Assembly: GCA_030248215.1 (NCBI GenBank)
Contig: JASANG010000864.1
Span: 124,001 to 188,000 of the forward strand
DNA: 64,000 bases
From: Enoplolaimus lenunculus
Taxonomy: Eukaryota > Nematoda > Enoplea > Enoplida > Thoracostomopsidae
Direction of reading: 5' to 3'
Shown: positions 10,338 through 21,166 of the stretch, one piece after another
Layout of the letters: every line of letters starts with the position of its first letter
Position numbering within the stretch: position 1 is the stretch's first letter
Translations under genes and position numbers: made by a program
Notes under the pieces: model-generated
Databases searched by the model: none
Seen by the model: the letters and a program-made list of their open reading frames with translations, nothing else
Told to the model about the DNA's origin: nothing

Positions 10338-13300
10338 ATGACTCAAACTTCGACAACAGGAATCACCTTTAGCGATAGTAACACAAGCAGAAGAGCGAGT
10401 TCAACGGCCGGACATCCGACAACAAAATGGGCCAAACTAAAACTGAAACTTAGTCAAGTTTCGACAACTTTAGGGATCGGAAATTGGGTACCAATTGTAA
10501 TACTGGTCGCGTATTCATTTGTCGGCGCCGGAGTATTTGTTTGGGCAGAACGAAGCAGAGATACACGTATGCGAACAGCATATCACAACAAATTAAACGC
10601 TAATCGAGAAATATTTATCGCCAAATTGCACGAAATACGGCAACGTATCAGCGAAACCGCTGCAGTTGCAATTGCTGCAAATAGATATGCAAATGAACAA
10701 ATTGAGCAATATGAGGTTGATGCAAGCGATCTTGGCATAGATGGCTCACAAGGCCGGAGGTGGGAAATGAGTAAGGGTTCTGGTATGTTCGCAGGCAGCT
10801 TGAAACGGTTTCCAGCAGATGAACATTTCGACGAGGCACAAGATTCGACGGTGGAGCGACAAAAACGATCAGCTGTCACAACAGCAAATATTGGACAAAC
10901 AGAGTTTACTGATAGCAGCAGTTTTTCATACTTAGAACGCATCAATCCAGCTACGATTTCGACGACTTCAGTAACGACAGGGCCATTTCATGATGAAGGG
11001 TGGCCTGCAGGACAAGATGGCACCAAACGAAACGGTTCTAATCACCCTGACCCTAACCAGAGGCAATGTTACAATTTTATTCGAATAAAGAACGGTATTA
11101 ACGACGCAAATAAAGCGTTTATAGCGTATCTCGATGTTATTATCGAATCATTTACGAATTGGCATAATTATGTCGATATTGAAAACAATTATTCGAACCG
11201 AAACAATGTATCAAGCAACGACAGTATGGAGACGATTGAAAAAGCGCCGGCAACATCAAATACTCAAGTAAATTATGTAACCTAGAGCCCTTGTCGCACC
11301 CATAACCAGATAGTGATAGGTTTTTCATACACGAACTTAGTTTAGAATTTAAATTTTGTACACAGTATGAATAGATACAACGGGCTATATAGCCAGAAGT
11401 TTGACTCTGGCTCCGAATGAAAATACAAATCCGGCTGCGGGAAAACGGTTGCCGGAGGTTCCGACAATTTCGGCAGCGGAATTTTATATATTCTTATCAA
11501 AGCTCTATAACCAATCACCAGTATAATGTTTGTTTGTAACTTTGAAGCTAATTTGAAAGTTTTATATTTAAGAATTGCCAAGATTTTCGAAAAAATGTTT
11601 TAAGCCAAATTTTTTTGCTACACATTGCAAAATATTGTTAAAATCAGCAAATGCAAAACGATTTTTTTGCTAATTTTGTTTCGCTTCCCGTTCCGGCAAA
11701 ATTTGTTGACGGGTTGGATTTCCAAACTTTTCCCGATGCAGCGACAAAGGAACGTATTTCATCGCTATAACATTTCGGTCTTTCGCCACTTGTCCGAAAG
11801 CTTTTTCCGCAGCATCAAAAGAATTCTATGTGAAGAAATTTTTTCTGCACCAATGGAAATTTTCTCGCCTACCATCTACTAAATCCTTGTTGCGAGGCTG
11901 AATTGCGATCATATATAAAGAAAATGCAAAACAGATATTTAAGTATAAAACCGAGACACAGATTTTAACCGGTCATCGTCAGTGCGGCTTTAGATATTTC
12001 TGCCGATGTTTAAAACAGGGCCGTAACAGTAGTATAAGCGTATTCTCAAGTCTAAGCCGAAGATTGCAGTCCTGCAGGATACATTCCCATCCATGATCTT
12101 TACATTGGCCGATATTTCAACTGTTTTCACACACAGGTACTTCTACGAGTGCTAGAAGAGCTAGAACTCGGGTATTCTAATAAGACTGAAGATTGGAAAC
12201 ACAACGAGACAAGAGACGCCGTTTTGTGGTACGAGGCTGCTCTTGGTATTAAAGATTGGCAATCAATGTTATCGAAATCGCCATGGGATTTATGGGGAGC
12301 ATTGTTTTATGCTGGAACACTGTACACCACTATTGGTAAGTTGTTGCTAGAAGGTTCGACAACCCTGAGTTCTGATTGGCTAAATAAATTAAATGCATTA
12401 TATGCTCCAGAAACTAGTAGGTATGTATTTTTTAATTTCATGAATCTACGATAAGGTGTCACTCGACATTTTGTCGACCCCAATAATTTGTGGCCCCAAA
12501 GATCGTCGACCCCAACAATTTGTGGCCCCAAAGATCGTCGACCCCAACAATTTGTGGCCCCGAGAGATCGTCGACCCCGACAATTTGTGGCCCCGAAAGA
12601 TCGTCGACCCCGACAATTTGTGGCCCCGAGAGATCGTCGATCCCGACAATTTGTGGCCCCGAGAGATCGTCGATCCTGATATTTTGTGGCCCCGAAAGAT
12701 CGTCGACCCCGACAAGTTGTGGCCCCGAAAGATCGTGGACCCCGACAATTTGTGGCCCTGAAAGATCGTCGACCCCGACAATTTGTGGCCCCGAAAGATC
12801 GTCGACCCCGACAATTTGTGGCCCCGAAAGATCGTCGACCCCGACAATTTGTGGCCCCGAGAGATCGTCGATCCCGACAATTTGTGGCCCCGAAAGATCG
12901 TCGACCCCGACAATTTGTGGCCCCGAGAGATCGTCGACCCCGACAATTTGTGGCCCCGAAAGATCGTCGACCCCGACAATTTGTGGCCCCGAGAAATCGT
13001 CGATCCCGACAAGTTGTGGCCCCGAAAAATCGTCGACCCCAACAATTTGTGGCCCCGAAGGATCGCTAACCCCGACAATTTGTGGCCCGAAAGATCGTCG
13101 ACCCCGACAACTTGTGGCTCCGAATGATCGTCGACCCCGACAACTTGCGGCCCCGAAAGATCGTCGACCCCGACAACCTGTCGTCGGACATTTCGAGATT
13201 TCACAAACTCCCGCTCCGATATCTTGGCGAGTTCGATAATTTGTCCGATATCTCGATTACCTATTATATATTGAGCTGAAATAAAAACCCAAAATAATGC

Positions 13301-16300
13301 ATAGTTAAGACTTTATACAGCGAATTTTTGATTTTCTGCTACTAGGGGAAGAGTATTATAAGTATATTCCTAAGCCTAAAAGTCTAAGCCTCAGCCTAAG
13401 CCTAACTCTAAGCCTAAGCGTAAGAATGAGCATATTCCTAAGACTAAGCCAAAGCCTAAGAAGCCAAGCAAAAAAATTAGTCTAAAGCTTAAGCTTACTC
13501 TACTGCAGTCTCACAAAAAACATTCCGCCCGTGATCTGCATATAGGCCAATAGTTCCAATAACTGCTATTTTGACGTCAGAAGACTTGATAACAATTACA
13601 TATTGTTAGGCTACGGTCACCTGGCACCCAAAACCGATTTCGGCAAAGCAGCAACAGCGATCTATTCGCTATTCGGCATACCACTATTTCTGGTCATCCT
13701 AAGCGTTGTTGGCCGTGGCATGGTTTTGACTGTAACTCGGTTATACGAGCTACTGCTCCGAACGGTTTCAAATTGCCGTGACGGAATTCAAAATTTCTTT
13801 CGACGTCGAAAACTCGCCAAAAAGAAAGCAATTTCGTTCCTGCTGGTAAACCCGGAAGTAGTCGAGCAATCGCAACAAAATGTCACTCCACAAACAGCGA
13901 AACAAATCACTGCCGAATTTCCGCTGTCAGCTGCGTTGTGTATGCTGGTTGTTTGGTTGTTCGCGTGTGCTGGCATATTTTGTGCGTGGGAACGAAACTG
14001 GTCCTACTGGACTTCGGTGTATTTTATGTTTATATCGATGACAACCATTGGATTAGGTATAAAAACTTTTCTGAATAAATTTTTTTAGTTTATCGTCTAT
14101 TGGTTAGGCTATGTTTATTCTATGCGCTCAAATTTATAAACGAAACCATTTTGTATTTGCGGTTGCACAATGGCGTCTGCGGAAAATTTGAGCTGGCCGG
14201 GTATCATAAATTTTAGGCAGGCATGCAGTCATGAAAATATGAACACACCACTCCTGTTTATCCACGGTTTACATTAATAAATTTTGCTGTGCCACCGGGA
14301 ATGACATGAGGTAGGGTTAACATGTGGCAATTTTAAAAAGTGTCACTCGTTAACCCTACCTTACCACAAATTTTCAATATAACCCTGCCCTATGTCGTGT
14401 CACAAAAATTTTTGTGACACAACATAGGGTAGGGTTAACGCTTAGCAGAACACCCACAGCACATAAACAAACTTAACACATACACCGTGTGTGTCGACTT
14501 ACGTGTTAGAAAATACAATAAACATATATGTATAATATAACTAATAAAGCCGAAGCCTAAGCCTAAGCCTAAACAAAAAAATAGTCTAAAGCTTAAACTG
14601 ACTCTATTATATCCACTCTGGAAAACGATCTGGCCCTGTTCTATACATGGACCCATTGATGTAAATACTCTTTCGCAAGTAAAATGCACTTTATTTCGTG
14701 CTCTGCCCATGTGAAGACCACGGGCGGATCGATGTTCCGCGGGACCGCAATAAAGTAAGCTTAAGCTTTAGACTATTTTTTGGTTAGGCTTAGGCTTAGG
14801 TATTGGCTTAGGTATAGGGCGATCCTTGCGCTTACGCTTAGGTTTAAGAATATGCATATACTGCTGCCGTACGTTAGTGTTCTATACATTGACCCATGCT
14901 CCGATAAGTTACAAGAAGGTTGAGAAAACAGCCGATTACACTAGATGGTGAAGGTAACAATCGAAGATAGTTCTTAGATAAGAGTGTGCAACTGACGAAC
15001 GTATGGAAGCTAATTATGACGCTTGAAACACAAAATTTGCATATGCTTCTTAAAAATTTAAACAGAGCCCTCCTGCAGTGAGAATATTTTCCCGTCTGAA
15101 ATTGAACAAATCTGTCAATTATATACAACCCCCATCCTCATAGATGTGTAGGGTACGCTGAAAAAACAATTCAACGCTTGTTACATTCGTTGGTACCCAG
15201 AATGCGTCCAGTTGCATACTCTGTTTTAAGTATAGTGACCATATTTGATTTAGGCGATGTAGTCCCTGATCATCCACGCTACATGGCAGCGTTATTTCTG
15301 TTGGTTATGGTCGGACTCGCCCTAGTTTCAATGTGCGTCAATATAGTTCAAATGCGTATCGAGCGACTGTTCGAAGAAATGCTTCTTGAACTAATGGATT
15401 CGTACGATATGGTTGATGATGAATACGCCCAAATCGATCCTAAATTGTACAACCGGAAATGTACCCAGTTGGACCCGTTCAATTATCTGCGGTCCCCGGG
15501 TAGCCAAGCTAACTTATCGCGAAAACTAGCCCTGGCGAACGCTGTAGCCCGCCGACGGGAATTATCACCACAGGCATCATCAGGTCTTCGGAACAGTCCG
15601 AACCGTTTTGGTGCGAGGTTAAGCTTACGCTCAGCATTGCTGTCTGCAGTCACTGGAGCTCAGCCTGGCGAACGAACAGCCCCGGAGGTAACAGAAATCA
15701 AACGGGTACGGCGAAATGTGCATTTAAGATCGTCGTGTTCTGAGGATCAGCCTAATCCGTGCGCAGAATACTGCGCTCAAACTTCCCGATGTTCACAGAT
15801 GAACGATGAGCGCAATACGTACCGAGACCGCTTTCTATATTCTTTGATGAGCAGGCGACGAAAAAATGCGCTTCGTATACAAATGCTTCATACGTCACTG
15901 ATGCAAAGCCGTAGTACACAAACTGATATAAGTTGCCCAATTTTAACAAGCAACCAAGCCATAACCTCGCTAGAACTATGTCCAATTTGTGGAAGTATAC
16001 CGTTTCAGTTCGCCGATGACATAGCTACAGTCAGCTCTCAGCCAGAGTCGGATTGCGTTCAGCAATTGCTGCATCCGCGGAAAGTGATTTATTCAGTAGA
16101 AAACTTACCACAACCAGAAATGGCGCAGCCCACAATCGACTCTCTCTGCCGCACGTCGCTTACAGCGTTATTGCTGGATCCAATTTATTTGACGGATATC
16201 AACTCAAGATCATTTCCGCCACCCAACTCGCGAACACCTGATTTGAGAAAGACTCAGTCTTGGTGCCATGGGATCGACCAAGAACCATTAGAAAACAACC

Positions 16301-16566
16301 AGAATAATGCATTTTCACAGCATTCGAGTGATGACATTTTAGTTTCGGATTTCGTCGAAACACACCCTCCACTTCATGGAAGTTTGAGACATATGCCAAC
16401 AACGCAAGGTGGTGACGGTCAAGACTTTGATTCAGGAACCGGAACTGCAGACGAAGCTGAACAACCCGGAACAACCGCTGGAGCCAATTCGATGTCCAGA
16501 AACATGGAAAACGATGAAAAATTAAGTAAAAATTTGGATTCGTATTTGTATGAATGTTGGGTGTAA
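10338..16566 (+). CDS. Two-pore-domain (K2P/TWK) potassium channel, 4 exons
   Basis: Predicted plasma-membrane background (leak) potassium channel. Exons: 10338-11267, 12137-12335, 13610-14056, 15254-16566. All junctions are GT-AG and in phase, giving 962 aa. M1 lies near residues 51-70 (WVPIVILVAYSFVGAGVFVW). Pore 1 has the filter TTIGYGH, split between exons 2 and 3. M2 contains SLFGIPLFLVILS. Pore 2 has the filter TTIGLGD, split between exons 3 and 4. M4 is MAALFLLVMVGLALVSM, followed by a cytosolic tail of about 400 residues rich in Ser/Gln. The M1-P1 extracellular cap loop is about 285 residues, several times the usual length of roughly 60. It contains NGS and NDS sequons and RQKR (residues 174-177), a furin-type site. 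Filters resemble TWIK/TWK channels. Introns carry MITEs, a minisatellite and a 58-bp palindrome. The start is the first ATG of the open frame. Confidence 0.93.
12008..12110. mobile_element. Short GGCC-ended MITE copy in K2P intron 1
   Basis: It begins ACAGGGCCGTAACAGTAG, has CTCAAGTCTAAGCC inside, and ends ATGATCTTTACATTGGCC. It is a deleted relative of the copy at 41420-41594 and ends 27 bp before K2P exon 2. Confidence 0.6.
12473..13179. repeat. 33-bp minisatellite in K2P intron 2, about 21 units
   Basis: The unit is 33 bp; its core is CCCCGACAATTTGTGGCC followed by CCGAAAGATCGTCGA. Variants change single bases (GAGAGATC for GAAAGATC, AAGTTG for AATTTG). Because 33 is a multiple of three and the unit lacks stops in several frames, long open frames appear on both strands (plus 12490-13239, minus 12446-13204). 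They are by-products of the repeat. The array lies between pore-1 exons 2 and 3, and its GC content is far above the surrounding intron. Confidence 0.92.
13340..13548. mobile_element. GGCC-ended MITE with GCCTAA arrays (K2P intron 2)
   Basis: GCCTAA-rich array (GCCTCAGCCTAAGCCTAAC), AAGAATGAGCATATTCCTAAG, TTAGTCTAAAGCTTAAGC, and a right end CATTCCGCCCGTGATCTGC then GGCC. The left inverted end is degraded. Its right end lies about 60 bp upstream of K2P exon 3. Confidence 0.7.
14380..14437. repeat. 58-bp near-perfect palindrome in K2P intron 3
   Basis: Centred at 14408/14409. The inner 24 bp are perfect (arm GTGTCACAAAAA), extended by CCCTATGT and AACCCT with only two mismatched pairs. Just upstream, 14310-14365 holds another inverted pair, GGTAGGGTTAAC and its complement. 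It may be a compact inverted-repeat element or a cruciform-forming site. Confidence 0.85.
14540..14655. mobile_element. Partial GGCC-family MITE (GCCTAA array)
   Basis: AAGCCTAAGCCTAAGCC, then TAGTCTAAAGCTTAAACTG, and a right end CTGTTCTATACATGGACCC. Left end not recognised. It lies in K2P intron 3. Confidence 0.55.
14705..14894. mobile_element. GGCC-family MITE, reverse orientation
   Basis: Left end GCCCATGTGAAGACCACG, then AAGCTTAAGCTTTAGAC, GGTTAGGCTTAGGCTTAGG, and a right end TCTATACATTGACCCATG. Orientation is opposite to the copy at 14540-14655, and the pair lie about 50 bp apart in K2P intron 3. Confidence 0.65.
14965..15230. mobile_element. Degenerate copy of the 1201-1578 element family
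   Basis: It contains AAGAGTGTGCAACTG at 14979 and, in inverted order near 15205, CCAGTTGCATACTCTG. These match the inner inverted pair of the element at 1201-1578, but the C/G-run hairpins are absent. It ends just before K2P exon 4. Confidence 0.45.
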
Positions 16567-17089
16567 AAAGGTGTAGGTATGGAGCAAACAGATGGTAAAA
16601 ATATTAACACAAACGAATACTAATCAAAATAATAGAAACGGAAAAGAATAGTGAAGTATAACAGGTTCAAAGATGTCATATGTTTCTGCCGTACCAAAAT
16701 CCAGGCCTGCAAATATTCACTGGGCTTTTAAAGTTATAAAAAAGAAACGGCTTGTATATATACACTGAAATTTTTAAGATTTTGGATGAATTTCGTAATT
16801 GTTATTTCATATCAATCAGTTGCAACGTACCTTTTAATAAAAACTGCGAGATATGTACTTCGTTTATAACTAATTTTGGGTATAAAACTGACACGAAAGC
16901 GGACATTCATTTTTACCAGAAACGGATTTCTGGTTACTCCCTTGTATAGAGCATTTTCTTTCGATACCTCTACGTCTGGGTACCAAACGAATGGTTTATA
17001 CCAAAAATTTCAAAAAACGAAAACTGCACTCGGATACATTCAGTTATTATTTTAGTTGGGTCAGCACTATTAAATTGACTACATATTTA
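16567..17089. other. K2P 3' flank, hAT-like repeat remnant
   Basis: No exon beyond the K2P stop. Words such as AGAAACGGAAAAGAATAG and TGGATGAATTT match the CAGGGTGTAACC family at 37510-37895. This suggests an old copy into which the element at 17090 inserted. Confidence 0.5.
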
Positions 17090-17357
17090 ACCCTTTCTTA
17101 CATGAATATTTTGTATTCCCCCTAGAGACATACTTTTATGCTAGGATTCGAACTCCAGTGACTGGAGTGGGAGGCGTATACCATCAGCACTGAGCTATAG
17201 AAGCTTGACGCTCGAGCCCGAGGGGTCTCTCACGTCTTGTGGTGATTTAGTACTATGTATACGTGTTGCAATTGTTAAACACGGTGTGATATATACTATT
17301 TATAACGTATATACACTGCGCTGAGTTGTCTATAGGCAACTCAATGTGAGAAGGGGT
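17090..17357 (-). mobile_element. TA-flanked inverted-repeat element with internal tRNA-like sequence
   Basis: Ends read ACCCTTTCTTACATG and, reverse-complemented, ACCCCTTCTCACATTG, with TA on both sides. On the minus strand it contains a tRNA-like stretch: a leader CTCGAGCGTCAAG, A-box-like TAGCTCAGTGCTGATGG and B-box-like GAGTTCGAATCC. A hairpin GAGTTGCC/GGCAACTC lies inside the right end. Sister copies are at 39651-39917 and 47851-48115, with a degenerate one at 50590-50745. Confidence 0.8.
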
Positions 17358-17399
17358 TATAGATAAACTGAAAATTTTTCGCTTAAGGGCCGCAAAATT

Positions 17400-18880
17400 C
17401 ACTAAATATTTGTTTAAGGTTCATATCTTTAATATCAAAGGCACGTTTACTAAAAATTACAACTGTACAGATGCCCAACTTTGGGTTCTTAACTTGCTAA
17501 ATAATATAATATATATTCTGATTTACAAAGGTATAAAAGTGAGAACTGAAATTTTCGCGAAGCGTTTTATGTTTTGTACCTGGGGGCGAAAGGTGGATGT
17601 CCGTCCGTCCGTCGGTCCGTCGGTCCGTCTGTCCGTCTGTCCGTCTGTCTGTCTGTCCGTCCGAAAACAATCTCAGGAACGGCTGAACCGATTTCTATAA
17701 ATTTTTTTGTTTGAAAGCCAATTATCCTGGGGTGTTAACCGCGTATTGGGGTTTTAAAATTTTAAGCCGTTTATTAGCTACAGGCTTATTTGCATAATTA
17801 ATTAAGCTTGAATTAGGACTTTACACAATGCTTCACTAATTATTACAGTTAGAAGCAATCTAATTTTAGCATTAAAAAGTTTCTGGATGCGACAAATCTG
17901 CGTGGACTGTTTACAAACCCCCAAAACCGATAACAGAGCAGTTAGCTAATAGATAATTTGCATATTAGCATAGTTTATAAGCCTAAATTAGGACTTTTTA
18001 CAATATTTCACTAATTATTTCACTAATTATTACAGTTAGAAGCAATATAAATTCAGCACTAAAGGGTTTTTAGGTTCGAGGAATTTGAATAAAGTGTTGA
18101 CAAACATCCAAAACCGATAATTGAATGGTTAGCTAATAGCTAATTTGCATATTAGCTTAATTGACGAGACAAAATTAGGACTTTATAAATTATTTCAATA
18201 ATTTAAGGGAAAAAAAAAAACAAACCCAAAACTATAATTGAATAGTTTAAGCTAATTGCATATTAGCTAAAAGACTTTTTAAATTATTTCAATAATTAAT
18301 TATTAGGGTTTACTGAAGATGCGAAACAACAAACAAACGGAAAACCAAACAAGTAGCAGTAGCTAATTTGCATATTAGCTTAATTGACAAGGCAAAATTA
18401 GGACTTTATAAATTATTTCAATAATTATTAGGGTTTACTGAAGGTTATTTGGTGCGAGGAATCTGAATAAATTGTTTACAAACGTGTAAAACCGAAATTG
18501 AGTAGTTAGCTAATAGATAATTTGCATGTAAGCATATTTGATAAGCATAAATTAGGCGCTTTTACAATGTTTCACGAATTATTAGGGTTACAAGCAATCT
18601 AATTTCAGCAATAATGGGTTTTCAGGTGCGAGGAATTTGAATAATTTGTCTACAAACCTTTAAAAACGACTATCGAATAGTTAGCTAATAGATGATTTGC
18701 ATATTTGCTTAATTGACGAGACAAAATTAGGACTTTTTAAACTATTCCAATAATTATTAGGGTGGTTGAAGGGTTTTTGGGTGCGAGGAATCTGAAGAAA
18801 TTGCTTACAAACCTCCAAAAGCGATAAATGAATAGTTAGCTAATAACTAAGTTGCATATTACCATAATTGCTTACGTGTG
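17400..18880 (+). repeat. (GTCC)n repeat followed by tandem 113-190 bp units
   Basis: Order: GCGAAGCGTTTTATGTTTTG, then GAAAGGTGGATGTCC, a (GTCC/GTCT)n tract at about 17597-17662, then CTCAGGAACGGCTGAACCG. After that come seven or eight diverged units, each with TTAGCTAATA-n-ATTTGCATATTAGC, AAATTAGGACTTT and GTGCGAGGAATCTGAA. A shorter copy with the same order lies on the other strand at 35264-35790. No transposase is seen. Internal tandem repeats of this sort occur in some non-autonomous Helitrons, but the ends are not defined, so the class is left open. Confidence 0.7.
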
Positions 18881-18971
18881 TTCGAGCTTCACTCAATAAA
18901 TGATCCCACTACGACTGGTTTCGATTTGAAATCAGAAAGCAAATTCATAAAACAGCGCATTTTTTAAAATT

Positions 18972-19167
18972 GGCCCATGTAAAGATCAGGGGCGGAGAAT
19001 TTTTCTTTTTGATTACAATAGAGTATATAAAGCTTATAGCTTTAGATTAATTTTTTTGCTTGGTTAGGCTTAGGCTTTAGGCTAGGCTTAGGAATTTGCT
19101 TATTCTTACCCTTTTGCTTAGGCTTTGGAATATGCTTACTGTTCTGCCCCTGTTCTTCACATTGACC
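18972..19167. mobile_element. GGCC-ended MITE with TTAGGC arrays
   Basis: Left end GGCCCATGTAAAGATCAGGG and right end, reverse-complemented, GGTCAATGTGAAGAACAGGG; these form inverted repeats of about 25 bp. The interior has GGTTAGGCTTAGGC, GGAATTTGCTTATTC and AGGAATATGCTTAC-like words. Confidence 0.8.
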
Positions 19168-21079
19168 GAAATTTTCAACATCTTTGATTTTGAATATTAT
19201 ATGGTTGCATTTTGCAATTTTTAAAACAAGCGTAAGACGGAGGGCGAACGGTTTGGTGCGGAGGATAGGGTTTAAAAGCCTAAACGAGGGCAGCTTGGGA
19301 CACGTTTTGACCCTAACATTTTGTCTGCATATAGACCCTATATGGCAATCAAAAATTCGTATTTGCCTGCTATTATGTGTGGGTTACCTTTTGTTCTTCA
19401 ATGCTCTCAGCCCGGATGCAACCGCCTAGCACACATGCGGTGCAATGTGTAATATTGAACGTGCGCATAGCGGATAAGAATGCCGCACGCGCTTACTGCC
19501 CAATTCGGCGGTGCGCTTATGACGTAGCCCCATGTTAGTCTGGGCAGAATGGGAACTATATATACGTTAATTAAGTAGCTGAAAAAGCAGGCACACCAGG
19601 AGGTTTCCAGCTACGGCCTTCGACTACTCAAACAAACGGACCGCCATAACCCCACGTAGTTCGCCTTTTAAACTGTACTTACGGTCAATTATAGGTCGAT
19701 ATGTGTGCTTTCGGCATGTGCTAACATCGGCAAATCATGTTTTACTTGCGAAGATAATATTAAACATTTAGCTAGTGGCGGCATACTAAATATCGTTTGT
19801 ACATAACGTATTTCGAAAACAATGAAGGATTGCCGAGTAGCCCGCTTATGCACATGCTGATAATGGGGTGATGTGGACTGGTTTGAGGTTGAAAGCCTCA
19901 TCATCCATAGTGGGCGTCGGCAATTCCTTTCAGTTTATGTATGCTTTTTTTAGCTTGAAATATACTCATAGTTTGTCTGCTTTTGTTTGAAATTTATTAG
20001 TTGACATATGCTTTTTCAGTTGTATGTGAAATTATACATATATTAATGTCATTGTTACAGAAGTTTTTACGACGTTCGATACATGGTCCATGCGCTTGGT
20101 TGATTACCAACTGCCTTTTTTCATGAAACCGTTGTACGCTCCTAATCCTGGGTCCGATGTTAGCGTACTATTGCAGTGGGCAGGAAAATGGCATTTTAAT
20201 CTAAGCTGGAGAAAACACCGTTTCGCGCATTTGGGTAGGACAATTTTCGTTATGTAGTTTATGTAAAATATGTATAATGTTCGTACTTCTCTGGAAGCGT
20301 GTGCCAATTTTATAGCTAACCGGCCGACAGAATCGAAGAGCTCGTATTTGTCGCATAGAACAATCATGCAATGTATTTAACATATATGTAGTCTATAGAA
20401 ATCCACATAAGTGCCCTAATAAGCACTTCTGCGGACGCTTATGCCTCTTTTGAAATGATAAAAACACGATTTATAGCCAAAGCAAATCTCACATTAGACA
20501 ACGATGTAGAAGTCGCGCACATGATTTACTAAATGTCGAAGGGATTGTCGGCACACGCTTGCCTCCACATGTATTCAGAAAGATGTTAATCGCATTGTGA
20601 CTCCGACTCTACAATTTGACCGAAGCAAAACTCTGTGCTTGTAATCACGTCTTTCAAAGCAAGGCAGTTGGAAGTGGGCCAAAAGTCTGCTATAATAGTT
20701 GTAATGAATAAGGTGTAGTCATTTATTATCGATACAAAGTATCAGCCTGCAATCGTAGATCTACCACTTAATACCCGCTGTTCATTTGAAGCTCGTCAAA
20801 CGTTATATTTTCGCCTATCGATGAAACATTCGTCAGTTTTTACTACTCACCCAGTACCACCAATTTTACAAGGTTCCGAAGAGCATATTCATCGAAAACG
20901 TCCATATAAAGATTACGCATGTCACAAATACTGTGCACTAGCTTATTTGAAAAATAGCCGTCTAGTTCGTACGACTAACAAATTGCGCTTTGATTTCAAC
21001 AATAAGCTACTTGTGCCATATATTACTCTGCGTATAGGTTGTTTTCGGAAGGAAACCAGAACAATCGTTAATTGTAAAG
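19168..21079. other. Intergenic, nothing clearly coding
   Basis: Short open frames (for example 19184-19429, 20104-20367, 20821-21099) show no family motif and no splice support. A remote MITE or unknown repeat origin is possible. Confidence 0.4.
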
Positions 21080-21166
21080 ATGACATTTATGGTATCTGAT
21101 TTTAGTTTCTGGTTAGTAGCTTTGTTTTCAAAGCTGTTTTTATTGAGTTATAAAAGCATATTGCAA

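Noticed and set aside
12490-13239. 249-codon plus-strand open frame (and a 252-codon minus-strand one) as a repeat protein gene
   Set aside because: They are produced by the 33-bp minisatellite, which is open in several frames at once, and lie between two phase-matched K2P exons.
17577-17700. Ser/Val-rich reading frame over the GTCC tract
   Set aside because: It is a translation of the microsatellite.
17998-18880. Centromeric-type satellite array
   Set aside because: Units are diverged, vary from 113 to 190 bp and always follow the (GTCC)n block, as in the second copy at 35264; this is a dispersed element and not a satellite.
13340-19167. True interstitial telomere or chromosome end
   Set aside because: The GCCTAA arrays are short, diverged and enclosed by inverted ends at many sites, with single-copy genes on both sides.
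20821-21099. 92-codon open frame upstream of ATG4 copy 2 as an extra gene or 5' exon
   Set aside because: No motif, ends in its own stop, and no matching segment in copy 1.
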